The position numbers were made by a program, and so were the translations under genes. From NCBI GenBank assembly GCA_031286585.1, contig JAITUC010000024.1, positions 1 to 64,000 on the forward strand: 64,000 nt of DNA, given 5' to 3'. Below the pieces are notes generated by a model. The model was given only the letters and a program-made list of their open reading frames with translations. It did not search any database and was not told where the DNA came from. Shown here piece after piece: positions 26,234 to 34,262 of this stretch; within the stretch, counting starts at the first letter, position 1; each line of letters begins with the position of its first letter. Origin of the DNA: Delftia acidovorans (lineage in GTDB: Bacteria > Pseudomonadota > Gammaproteobacteria > Burkholderiales > Burkholderiaceae_C).

Positions 26234-26262
26234 AAAAAAAGGGCATGCCTTGCGGCATGCCC
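26234..26262 (-). terminator. Terminator of the Bug-protein gene
   Basis: GGGCATGCC-TTGC-GGCATGCCC is a perfect 9-bp stem. On the minus strand it is followed by seven T residues, a textbook intrinsic terminator 31 bp beyond the Bug-gene stop codon. Confidence 0.92.
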
Positions 26263-26293
26263 TGAAGGCGCATCGTGGGGCGCTCTGTGTTCT

Positions 26294-27295
26294 TTACTGC
26301 GAAGAGATGTTCTTGTCTTTCGCGATCTTGCTCCAGCGTGTGAAGTCGGCGTTCAGGCGCGCCTTCATGGCCGCGCCGTCCTGGTAGGTGGCGATGGCGC
26401 CGGCGGCCAGCATCTTCTTTTGCAGCTCGGGCTCGGCCAGGATGAGCTTGAGTTCCTGGTTCAGGCGCTGGACCACGGCGGGCGGCGTGTTCAGCGGGGC
26501 GATCAGGCCGCCCCAGGTGTCGGCGTCGAAACCGGGGAAGCCCTGCTCGGCCACCGACTTCACATTGGGCAGCAGCTGCTTGGCCTTTTGCGAGCTGACG
26601 GCAATGGCGCGCAGCTTGCCGGCCTGGATGTGGGGCAGGGCCGCGACCACGTCGGCGAACATCACGGCGATCTGGCCGCCGATCAGGTCGGTCACGGCCG
26701 GCGCGCTGCCGCGGTAGGGCACGTGCTGCATGTCGAAGCCGCCCAGGTCCTTCAGTTGTTCCATGGACAGGTGGCCGAAGCTGCCGGTGCCCGAGCTGGT
26801 GTAGTTCAGCGCCGGCTTGGACTTCTTGGCGTGCTCGATCAGCTGCTGCAGGCTGGTCACCTCGGGCAGTTCGCGCGGGTTGATGACGATGGCCATGGGC
26901 AGGTCATAGACCGTGGCCACGGGCAGGAAGTCCTTGCGCACGTCGTACAGGTTGTTGTTGAACAGCATGGGCGCCAGCAGCGCGGGCATGCCGAACATGG
27001 ACAGCGAGTAGCCGTCGGGTTGCGACTTGATGAAGGCCGCCGTGCCCACCGAGCCCGAGGCGCCGGGGCGGTTGTCGATGACGATGGTCTGGCCCAGGCG
27101 CTCGGTCAGGCGCTGGGCGACGATGCGCGCGGCCGTGTCGGTGGGGCCGCCGGGCGGGAAGGCCACGGTCAGCTTTATCAGCTTGTCGGGCCACTGGCTC
27201 TGGGCCCGGGCGGCCGGGGCCAGTGTGGCGACGGCGGTGGCGCAGGCGGCGGAAAGGATCTGGCGGCGCGAGGCCTGGAAGGGGGTGGAAGTCAT
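26294..27295 (-). CDS. Bug-family (TctC-like) periplasmic substrate-binding protein
   Basis: This 333-residue protein has a signal peptide (RRQILSAACATAVATLAP, cleaved near ARAQS). The mature Bug-fold starts WPDKLIKLTVAFPPGGPTDTAARIVAQRL. The conserved motif GSVGTAAFIKSQPDGYSL is present. The start at 27295 gives a normal signal sequence, whereas the upstream extension does not. It lies 70 bp downstream of a class III CoA-transferase gene on the same strand. The pair suggests scavenging of a carboxylic acid that is then activated by CoA transfer. No TctAB permease is adjacent. Confidence 0.9.
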   Translation of the reverse strand: MTSTPFQASRRQILSAACATAVATLAPAARAQSQWPDKLIKLTVAFPPGGPTDTAARIVAQRLTERLGQTIVIDNRPGASGSVGTAAFIKSQPDGYSLSMFGMPALLAPMLFNNNLYDVRKDFLPVATVYDLPMAIVINPRELPEVTSLQQLIEHAKKSKPALNYTSSGTGSFGHLSMEQLKDLGGFDMQHVPYRGSAPAVTDLIGGQIAVMFADVVAALPHIQAGKLRAIAVSSQKAKQLLPNVKSVAEQGFPGFDADTWGGLIAPLNTPPAVVQRLNQELKLILAEPELQKKMLAAGAIATYQDGAAMKARLNADFTRWSKIAKDKNISSQ

Positions 27296-27365
27296 ATGTC
27301 TCCTCAAGCGGGAAGGGTGGAAATGAGAGCCGTGGGGCGGTCTGTGTGGGAACGTCTGCGCGCTC

Positions 27366-28574
27366 TCAGATGATGTTTTTGGCGCGCAGTGCGGCGCGGG
27401 CCTGCTCGTCCAGGCCCAGGCGCTGCTGCAGCACCTCGTCGGTGTGTTCGCCCTGGTGGGGCGGCGGGCGGCGCACGGGCAGGCGCTGGCCGTCCAGCGC
27501 ATAGGGCGGGGCCAGCACGGACTGGCTGCCGGCCTCGCTGTCCTCGAAGCGGTGCAGCAGGCCGGCATCGGCCGTGCGCTGCGAGTTCAGGGCCTCGAAC
27601 AGGCCCAGCACCTCGCCGCAGGGGATCTGCGCGGCCGTCAGGCATTCGAGCAACTGGGCGCGCGTGAAGCGCAGCAGCTCGGCCTGCACCAGCGGCATCA
27701 GCAGCTCGCGGTTGGCCGAGCGTGCGGTATTGGTGGCAAAGCGTTCGTCGGCGGCCCACTCGGGCTTGGCTATGACGTCGGTGCAAAAGCGCTGGAACTG
27801 GCCGTTGTTGCCCACGGTGATGACCAGCGGGCCGTCGGCCGCCTCGAACACGCCGTAGGGCACGATGGACGGATGGGCGTTGCCGAACTTGGGCGGGTCG
27901 CCGGCCTTGAGCAAGGCCTCCATGCCGTAGTAGCTGGTGATCATCAGGCCGCAGTCGTACAGGGCCATCTGCACATGGCGGCCGCGCCCGCTGCGCTCGC
28001 GCTCGTAGAGCGCGGCCAGGATGGCCTGGGCCGAGTACATGCCCGTGAACATGTCCACGGCGGCCACGCCGAACTTCAGCGGGCCCTGGCCCTGCTCGCC
28101 GTTCATGGCCATGATGCCGGACTCGCCCTGCACCACCAGGTCGTAGCCGGGCCGCGTGGCCTCCGGACCGCTGCGCGAGTAGCCCGAGATGGAGCAGTAC
28201 ACCAGGCGCGGGTTCAGTGCCGACAGCTGCTCGTAGCCCAGCCCCAGCTTCTCGGCGCCGCCGACCTTGAAGTTCTGGATGACCACGTCGCTGTCGGCTG
28301 CCAGCTCGCGTGCGATGCGCAGGCCCTCTTCGGACTGCAGGTCCAGCGTGACCGAGCGCTTGTTGCGGTTGGCGCTGTTGAAGTAGGAGGTGTTGCGCTG
28401 GCCCACGCGCACGCCCCAGTCGCGCGTGTCATCGCCGCGGCCCGGGTGCTCGACCTTGACGACATCGGCGCCCAGGTCGGCCAGCGCCATGGCGCACATG
28501 GGGCCGGCCAGCACGCGCGAAAGATCCAGGACGCGCACGCCGTCCAGCGGCAGGGAAGAGGGGAGAGCACTCAT
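27366..28574 (-). CDS. CaiB/BaiF-family (class III) CoA-transferase
   Basis: The 402-residue enzyme starts PLDGVRVLDLSRVLAGPMCAM, the family hallmark, followed by DLGADVVKVEHPGRGDDTRDWG. The catalytic aspartate is probably Asp174 in FGVAAVDMFTGMY, matching Asp169 of formyl-CoA transferase. These enzymes move CoA between acyl-CoA donors and carboxylates such as oxalate, carnitine, mesaconate or bile acids. Context (Bug protein downstream, divergent LysR regulator) suggests a small dicarboxylate or hydroxyacid pathway, but the substrate is not identifiable. Confidence 0.92.
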   Translation of the reverse strand: MSALPSSLPLDGVRVLDLSRVLAGPMCAMALADLGADVVKVEHPGRGDDTRDWGVRVGQRNTSYFNSANRNKRSVTLDLQSEEGLRIARELAADSDVVIQNFKVGGAEKLGLGYEQLSALNPRLVYCSISGYSRSGPEATRPGYDLVVQGESGIMAMNGEQGQGPLKFGVAAVDMFTGMYSAQAILAALYERERSGRGRHVQMALYDCGLMITSYYGMEALLKAGDPPKFGNAHPSIVPYGVFEAADGPLVITVGNNGQFQRFCTDVIAKPEWAADERFATNTARSANRELLMPLVQAELLRFTRAQLLECLTAAQIPCGEVLGLFEALNSQRTADAGLLHRFEDSEAGSQSVLAPPYALDGQRLPVRRPPPHQGEHTDEVLQQRLGLDEQARAALRAKNII

Positions 28575-28703
28575 GCGAAACCTTGTCGAACCACGAAAAC
28601 CGCGCCGGGCCGGTGATGCCCGGGCAGGCCCGCATTCTTCATTCGTTTATGGACTTTGACAATCGTGCTAAAAAATGGACATTGTGTGTACTGAGGTTTG
28701 ACA

Positions 28704-29603
28704 ATGGATCTGGGCGGATTGTCCCTGCTGGTGGACATCATCGAAGCCGGCAACCTGAGCCGCGCCGCTGTGCGCCTGGGCATGAGCCGTGCCAACGTCA
28801 GCCACCGGCTCAACCAGTTCGAGCGCCAGATCGGCCAGCAGCTGCTGCGCCGCACCACGCGCCAGGTCGAGCCCACCGAGCTGGGGCTGCGCCTGTATGC
28901 CCACGGCCGCGCGATACGCCAGGAAGCCATGGCGGCGGACGAATCGGTGGACAGCCTGGGCCAGAGCCTGCAGGGCACCGTGCGGCTGAGCGTGCCCAGC
29001 GGCTACGGCCAGCTGCAGATGTCGGGCTGGCTGACGGAGTTCATGCGCATGCATCCGGGCATCACGCTGGAGGTGATCTTCGACAACGACATCGAGGACC
29101 TGATGCAGGGCGCCGTGGATTTCGCCGTGCGCGTGATGACCGAGCCGCCTGAAAGCCTGGTGGCCTGCAAGCTCGGCGATGTGCTCTACGAGGCCTGCGC
29201 CACGCCGCAGTTCCTGGCGCAGCATGGCCAGCCCGACTCGCTGCTGGCGCTCAAGCGCGTGCCGCTGATCACCTCGGCGCTCACGGGCCAGAAGCTGCGC
29301 ACGGCCGGCATGAACGGCGCCCGGCCCACCGAGCTGCGCATACGCCCGCGCCTGATGTCGCCCAACTTCCATTTCCTGCGCGATGCCGTGCTGCAGGGCC
29401 TGGGCGTGGCCGTGGTGCCGCGCTACATGGTGGCGGCGGAGCTGGCCAGCGGCGCGCTGGAGCGCCTGCCGCTGCCGCCCGGCAGCCTGGACTTCCTGGC
29501 CACGCGCCAGTACCTGCTGTACATGCCGGCGCACTACCAGACGCGGGCCATCACCACGCTGATCGACTTCCTGCGCGAGAAGGCTGCGGACTTCAAAGGC
29601 TGA
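28704..29603 (+). CDS. LysR-family transcriptional regulator
   Basis: The 299-residue protein has an N-terminal winged helix (about 1-62, with AGNLSRAAVRLGMSRANVSHRLNQFERQIGQQLL) and a periplasmic-binding-like effector domain (about 88-295). The ATG at 28704 was used; a TTG two codons upstream is also open. It is divergent from the CoA-transferase/Bug operon with a 129-bp, A/T-rich gap and is its probable activator. The spacer contains a near-repeat of TTTGACAAT (at about 28656 and 28697). The 3' end overlaps the convergent FAD-oxidase gene by 11 bp. Confidence 0.92.
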   Translation: MDLGGLSLLVDIIEAGNLSRAAVRLGMSRANVSHRLNQFERQIGQQLLRRTTRQVEPTELGLRLYAHGRAIRQEAMAADESVDSLGQSLQGTVRLSVPSGYGQLQMSGWLTEFMRMHPGITLEVIFDNDIEDLMQGAVDFAVRVMTEPPESLVACKLGDVLYEACATPQFLAQHGQPDSLLALKRVPLITSALTGQKLRTAGMNGARPTELRIRPRLMSPNFHFLRDAVLQGLGVAVVPRYMVAAELASGALERLPLPPGSLDFLATRQYLLYMPAHYQTRAITTLIDFLREKAADFKG

Positions 29604-31017
29604 AGATCTTGCCGGGGTTCAGGATGTTCTTGGGGTCCAGCGCCTGCTTGATGGAACGCATCATCTGCACCGCGCCGTCGCCGGCTTCCTCGCGCAGGAA
29701 ATCCATCTTGTGGATGCCCACGCCATGCTCGCCCGTGCAGGTGCCGCCCAGCGCGATGGAGCGCGACACCAGCTGGTGGTTGAGCTGCTCGGCGCGCGTG
29801 CGCTCGTCCTCGTTGGCCGGGTCGATGAGGTAGCCGAAGTGGAAGTTGCCGTCGCCCACGTGGCCGACGAGGAAGTAGGGAATGCCGCTGTCGTCGGCCT
29901 CGCGCACCGAGTCCAGCAGCGCATCGGCCAGGCGGCTGATGGGCACGCAGGCATCGGTGGTGATGCAGCGGCAGCCGGGGCGGCTGGAGACGGCCGCGAA
30001 ATAGGCGTTGTGGCGGGCCGTGAACAAACGCGTGCGGTCCTCGGGGCGCTCGGCCCATTCGAAGGCATTGCCGCCGAACTCGGCCGCAATGTCCTGCACC
30101 ATCTCGGCCTGCTCCTTCACGCCCGTGGGCGAGCCGTGGAACTCCATCAGCAGCATGGGCTCCTCGCGCAGCGTGAGCTTGCTGTAGGCGTTGACCATGC
30201 GCACCGAGTTCACGTCCACCAGCTCCACGCGCGCAATCGGCACGCCCATCTGGATGGTCTGGATCACCGTGCGCACGGCGGCCTCGATGCTGGGGAAGGA
30301 GCAGATGGCCGCGCTCACGGCCTCGGGCAGCGGGTACAGGCGCACCGTGATCTCGGTGGCCACGCCCAGCGTGCCCTCGCTGCCCACGATCAGGCGCGTG
30401 AGGTCGTAGCCCGCGCTGCTCTTCTTGGCGCGCGTGCCCGTGCGGATGATGTCGCCGCTGGCGGTCACCACTTCCAGCGCCAGCACGTTCTCGCGCATGG
30501 TGCCGTAGCGCACGGCATTGGTGCCGCTGGCGCGCGTGGCCGCCATGCCGCCGATGGAGGCATCGGCACCGGGATCGATGGGGAAGAAGAAGCCCGTGTC
30601 CTTGATGGCGTCGTTGAGCTGCTTGCGCGTGATGCCGGGCTGCACGGTGACCGTGAGGTCCTCGGTGTTGACCGAAAGGATGCGGTTCATGCGGTTCAGG
30701 TCCAGGCTGATGCCGCCCTCGACGGCCAGCAGGTGGCCTTCGAGCGAGGAGCCGGCGCCATAGGGGATGACGGGCACGGCATGCTGGTCGGCCAGCTTCA
30801 ATGCGTCCTGCACGTCCTGGGTGCTTTCGGCAAAGACCACGGCCGCAGGCGGAGGCGCCTGGATGGCGCCCTCGTCGCGGCCGTGCTGTTCACGCACCGC
30901 CAAAGCCGTGGAGCACTGGGCGCCGAAACGCTGGGCCAGGGCCTGGAGAAAGGCTTCGGGGATGGGGCGCTGAACGAATTCAGGCTGCAGGCGGACGGGG
31001 GCGACAGGGGCGTTCAT
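29593..31017 (-). CDS. FAD-linked D-lactate dehydrogenase / glycolate oxidase-family protein
   Basis: The 474-residue flavoprotein has an N-terminal FAD-binding domain of the PCMH/VAO fold (about 55-235), with VIPYGAGSSLEGHLLAV and GADASIGGMAATRASGTNAVRYG. The C-terminal FAD-linked oxidase domain ends GGTCTGEHGVGIHK. This pattern fits D-lactate dehydrogenase (cytochrome) or the GlcD subunit of glycolate oxidase. GlcE and GlcF partners are absent, so a stand-alone 2-hydroxyacid dehydrogenase such as Dld is more likely. It is a single gene, convergent with the LysR gene. Confidence 0.9.
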   Translation of the reverse strand: MNAPVAPVRLQPEFVQRPIPEAFLQALAQRFGAQCSTALAVREQHGRDEGAIQAPPPAAVVFAESTQDVQDALKLADQHAVPVIPYGAGSSLEGHLLAVEGGISLDLNRMNRILSVNTEDLTVTVQPGITRKQLNDAIKDTGFFFPIDPGADASIGGMAATRASGTNAVRYGTMRENVLALEVVTASGDIIRTGTRAKKSSAGYDLTRLIVGSEGTLGVATEITVRLYPLPEAVSAAICSFPSIEAAVRTVIQTIQMGVPIARVELVDVNSVRMVNAYSKLTLREEPMLLMEFHGSPTGVKEQAEMVQDIAAEFGGNAFEWAERPEDRTRLFTARHNAYFAAVSSRPGCRCITTDACVPISRLADALLDSVREADDSGIPYFLVGHVGDGNFHFGYLIDPANEDERTRAEQLNHQLVSRSIALGGTCTGEHGVGIHKMDFLREEAGDGAVQMMRSIKQALDPKNILNPGKIFSL

Positions 31018-31113
31018 CGGTGTTCTCCAGGGGAACTGGAAAGAATACCACCGGCCCTGTCGCCCTCGTGTGCGTGGTTGCCGCCATGAGGACCGTCATG
31101 GCAGGGCACACCA

Positions 31114-31473
31114 TCAATGCGCCTGGACGGCCTTGCCGAACTCCTCGCGCGACAGGGATCCGTTCTTGTCGGTGTCGATCTTGGCGAAATTGCTGCTCAC
31201 GGCGGGCAGGGCCTCGGCTTCCTTCTTGCTCAGCTTGCCGTCCCGGTTGGTATCGGCGCGGTCGAATGCGGCTTGCACCTCGTTGGCGCCGCCCGCTGGT
31301 GCTGCGGGTGCTGGCGCAGACTGCACGCCTGCTGCCGAGCCGCCGCCAAACGTCGGCTGCGGTGCTGTGGACGGAGCCTGCGCCATGGCAGCAACGCTGC
31401 CCAGCGAAATGGCCGCGAACAACATCACGCTGCGGATTTCAAAACCGGAGACTTTGCGCAGTTGAGAGGTCAT
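31114..31473 (-). CDS. Secreted EF-hand calcium-binding protein
   Basis: The 119-residue protein has a signal peptide (about 1-31, ending AAMAQA) and a low-complexity Ala/Pro/Gly linker (about 33-63). Two EF-hand loops follow: DTNRDGKLSKKE (74-85) and DTDKNGSLSREE (100-111), both with the canonical D-x-D/N-x-D/N-G pattern and final Glu. Calcium binding is therefore well supported; the partner or role is not known. Similar small secreted EF-hand proteins are common in this bacterial family. The start is taken at 31473, where the signal peptide begins; the longer frame upstream is antisense to the adenosyltransferase gene. Confidence 0.85.
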   Translation of the reverse strand: MTSQLRKVSGFEIRSVMLFAAISLGSVAAMAQAPSTAPQPTFGGGSAAGVQSAPAPAAPAGGANEVQAAFDRADTNRDGKLSKKEAEALPAVSSNFAKIDTDKNGSLSREEFGKAVQAH

Positions 31474-31654
31474 GTGTCGAACTCCTTGTCGAACGTGGAA
31501 CATGACTGCATTCCACCCGCTGCAGCGCATCAGGGCCAGCACTTTTGCCGGCTGTTGCCTGCTACAACATTTGCGTGCCGCCTGTAACGCACAATCGGGT
31601 GCCGGGCCGTTACGAGCCCGGCTTTCCACCCCCGCATCGCCAAGGAGAACGCCC

Positions 31655-32227
31655 ATGGGCAACCGTTTGACACAGATCGCCACGCGCACCGGAGACGACG
31701 GCAGCACGGGCCTGGGCGACAACACGCGCGTCTCCAAGAACAGCGGCCGCCCGCACGCCATGGGCGATGTGGACGAGCTCAATTCCCACATCGGCCTGCT
31801 GCTGTGCGAGGCCCTGCCCGACGACGTGCGCGAGCTGCTGGTCGATGTGCAGCACCAGCTGTTCAACCTGGGCGGCGAGCTGTCCATTCCCGGCTACGAG
31901 CTGCTCAAGGACGACGCCCTGCTGCAGCTCGATGAAGCGCTGGCCCACTACAACGCGCAGCTGCCCCGGCTGCAGGAATTCATCCTGCCGGCCGGCAGCC
32001 GTGCCGCGGCCCAGGCCCATGTCTGCCGCACGGTGGCACGCCGGGCCGAGCGCATGGTGGTGGCGCTGGAGCAGGGCGAGGCCATGCGGCCCGCGCCCCG
32101 CCAGTACCTGAACCGTCTGTCGGACCTGCTGTTCGTGCTGGCGCGCGTGCTCAACCGCATGGATGGCGGCGACGACGTGTACTGGAAGAGCGAGCGGCTG
32201 GCACGCGCGCAGTCCTCCGAAGAATGA
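31655..32227 (+). CDS. Cob(I)yrinic acid a,c-diamide adenosyltransferase, PduO type
   Basis: This 190-residue enzyme transfers adenosyl from ATP to cob(I)alamin, making the B12 coenzyme. The N-terminal ATP loop TRTGDDGSTGLGD and the VDELNSHIGLLL helix are diagnostic. The C-terminal CRTVARRAERMVVAL and YLNRLSDLLFVLARVLNR supply ATP and cobalamin contacts. The start follows CAAGGAGAACGCCC. No other cobalamin gene is near, and the gene appears monocistronic or paired with the following LysR gene (20-bp gap). The product would serve B12-dependent mutases encoded elsewhere. Confidence 0.94.
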   Translation: MGNRLTQIATRTGDDGSTGLGDNTRVSKNSGRPHAMGDVDELNSHIGLLLCEALPDDVRELLVDVQHQLFNLGGELSIPGYELLKDDALLQLDEALAHYNAQLPRLQEFILPAGSRAAAQAHVCRTVARRAERMVVALEQGEAMRPAPRQYLNRLSDLLFVLARVLNRMDGGDDVYWKSERLARAQSSEE

Positions 32228-32247
32228 CCCGGCACTGAGGGCTGCGC

Positions 32248-33153
32248 ATGCGCCTGCGCCATATCGAAGTCTTCAACGCCGTCATGCAGACCGGCAGCGT
32301 CAGCGCCGCCGCACGGCTCATCAACATCACCCAGCCGGCCGTCAGCCGAACGCTGCAGCACGCGGAGCTGCAGCTGGGCTTTGCGCTGTTCCAGCGCGCA
32401 CGCGGGCGGCTCACGCCCACCAATGAGGCGCTGGCGCTGTTCCCCCACATCGAGAAGCTGTTCGAGCAGCTCGACGAGGTCCAGCGCCTGGCCGACAACC
32501 TGCGCCATGGCCAGGCGGCGGACCGGCTCACCGTGCTCACCGTCTTCGCGCTCAGCCGCGAGGTGCTGCCGCGCGCCGTGGCCGGCTTTCGGCGCCGCCA
32601 CCCCCAGGTGCAGGTCCATGTGCAGGCGCTGCACACGCCCCAGGTGGTCTCTGCCCTGCTGCTGCAGGAGGCCGACGTGGGCTTCGTCATCAGCTCCGTG
32701 GGCCAGCCTGCGCTGGAGCATGAGCTGCTGGCCGAGGTGGACATGTTCTGCGTGCTGCCCAAGGGCCTGCTACCGCCCTCGCGCGTACGCCAGGAGGGCA
32801 TGGAGCTCAAGGACCTGGCCGAGCTGCCCGTGGTCGCTCTCGATGCGCGCGACCCGCTGGGCATGCGCCTGGGCCAGGCCTGCCGAGAGCACGGCGTGGG
32901 CCTGTCGCCCGTGGTCACCGTGCAGACCTACCACGCTGCCCTGTCCATGGCCGAGTACGGCCTGGGCGCCGCCATCATGGACGGCTGCACCTCCCTGGCC
33001 GCCGACCGCCGCAAGGTCCATGTCGTGCCCTTGCTGCCGCGCATCACGGTGGGTGTGAATGCGCTCAGCCTGCCGCAGCGGCCAGGATCGGTGCTGGCGC
33101 GGGCAATGACCGAGGAAATGCGCAAGGCCTTGCGCGAATTGCTGGCCGGCTGA
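32248..33153 (+). CDS. LysR-family transcriptional regulator
   Basis: This 301-residue protein has an N-terminal HTH starting MRLRHIEVFNAVMQTGSVSAAARLINITQPAVSRTL (residues 1-36 region) and a C-terminal effector domain of about 200 residues. The very N-terminal RHIEVF and the TQPAVSR helix resemble ArgP/CynR-like and amino-acid-responsive LysR members. Its target is unclear because the neighbours on both sides are on the same strand. It starts 20 bp after the adenosyltransferase gene, so the two may be cotranscribed. Confidence 0.9.
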   Translation: MRLRHIEVFNAVMQTGSVSAAARLINITQPAVSRTLQHAELQLGFALFQRARGRLTPTNEALALFPHIEKLFEQLDEVQRLADNLRHGQAADRLTVLTVFALSREVLPRAVAGFRRRHPQVQVHVQALHTPQVVSALLLQEADVGFVISSVGQPALEHELLAEVDMFCVLPKGLLPPSRVRQEGMELKDLAELPVVALDARDPLGMRLGQACREHGVGLSPVVTVQTYHAALSMAEYGLGAAIMDGCTSLAADRRKVHVVPLLPRITVGVNALSLPQRPGSVLARAMTEEMRKALRELLAG

Positions 33154-33258
33154 GGCCGTTCATACAAGCATGCCTGCTGGACTGCGGCTGGTGCGCCGTG
33201 GTCATTGGCGCGATCGATTGTCAAATTCAACCGAACTCTCAGGGTCGATTGATTTGCG

Positions 33259-33281
33259 AATGAGAATTGTTCACAATCATT
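33259..33281. promoter_or_regulatory. Fur-box-like element
   Basis: The 23-bp stretch reads AATGAGAATTGTT then CACAATCATT. It resembles the Fur consensus of GATAAT/ATTATC hexamers around an AATGAGAATT core and lies in A/T-rich DNA just upstream of the next gene. It would make that gene iron-repressed. Assignment is by eye only. Confidence 0.45.
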
Positions 33282-33320
33282 GCCCGGGATCTGACGACTG
33301 CATCGTCATGAAGGAGGGTC

Positions 33321-34253
33321 ATGAGAAATTCAGAAGCTTTGCGTCCGCGCTGGCAGGTCGTTGCCTGGGGATGTGCTGCTCTTGCCCTTGCTGCTGGGCT
33401 GGCGCTCCTCTTTTTTGCCGAACTAGCGCCTGAGGTCAGGCATGCACAGGTAAGCGCAGCCAAGCCGCCTGCGCCAGCTTCCGGGCCTGCTGCGCCAGCA
33501 CCTGAACCTCCCGCTCCACCGGCGATCGCTTCCGTACCGGCGCCCGTGCCGGTGGCGCCCCCCACGGCACCTCGAGCCAAGGCGTTTCCTGCCGTCGTCG
33601 TGGATGCATCGGCGGAGATTCTGTACAACCGGCTTGCCCGCAGCGAGGTCACGCTGGACCAGGCCGGCGAAGTCGCCAAACTCCACAAGGCATTGGAGCG
33701 CTGCTGGATGGTGTCCCTCTACGGGCGCATGGCGCAGTGGGCTTCCCCGGTTTCCGATCCTGAAGGACATGCGATGGCCCAGACGCTGCTGCGTGAGGAA
33801 GGGGCCAAGGCGCGGCCCGGGTGCGGTGAGCTTCCCGAGGACGCATACGCCAGGGCCGATGAATGGACCGCCCTGCTAGCGGCCCAGGGCGATCCCCAGA
33901 GCATGATGAATTACGGGGGAGCCTACTGGACCCGGGATCTGGAGCATGTGATGAAGGACCCAGAGCGCCTCGACGAATTCCGGCGCACCACCCTGGCCAA
34001 CCTCAATGCCCTGATCGACCGCGGCTATGTCGATGCAATGATCATGATGGCCTCCATCCGATACAACCCCACATGGGGAGAGCCGCAGCCGGCCGAGGTA
34101 TGGGCCTACCTGTATGCCGACGCCAAGGCCAAAGGCAATGTGCCGTCGCAAGCCAACCTGCTTCAGAGTATCGACCAGCGCGTGCCTGCAAGCGCCCGCC
34201 AGCGGGCGCTCGATATGGCCGGCGAGCTGCTGCAACGCTGCTGCGGCGGCTGA
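33321..34253 (+). CDS. Membrane-anchored proline-rich protein, unknown function
   Basis: I do not recognise this 310-residue protein. It has a short cytoplasmic N-terminus, one hydrophobic anchor (about 12-33), a long Ala/Pro-rich linker (about 46-86) and a soluble helical domain. That domain includes MMNYGGAYWTRDLEHV and LIDRGYVDAMIMMASI, reminiscent of Sel1/TPR-like helix pairs. It ends RCCGG. The DNA just upstream is clearly more A/T-rich than the surroundings and carries a Fur-box-like element. The gene appears monocistronic. A tether or scaffold role in the periplasm is speculative. Confidence 0.7.
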   Translation: MRNSEALRPRWQVVAWGCAALALAAGLALLFFAELAPEVRHAQVSAAKPPAPASGPAAPAPEPPAPPAIASVPAPVPVAPPTAPRAKAFPAVVVDASAEILYNRLARSEVTLDQAGEVAKLHKALERCWMVSLYGRMAQWASPVSDPEGHAMAQTLLREEGAKARPGCGELPEDAYARADEWTALLAAQGDPQSMMNYGGAYWTRDLEHVMKDPERLDEFRRTTLANLNALIDRGYVDAMIMMASIRYNPTWGEPQPAEVWAYLYADAKAKGNVPSQANLLQSIDQRVPASARQRALDMAGELLQRCCGG

Positions 34254-34262
34254 TCGCAGGCA

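Noticed and set aside
31468..31506. Inverted repeat GTCATGT/ACATGAC around the EF-hand gene start
   Set aside because: Arms are short, spacing is large, and the repeat includes the start codon. I could not argue for an operator.
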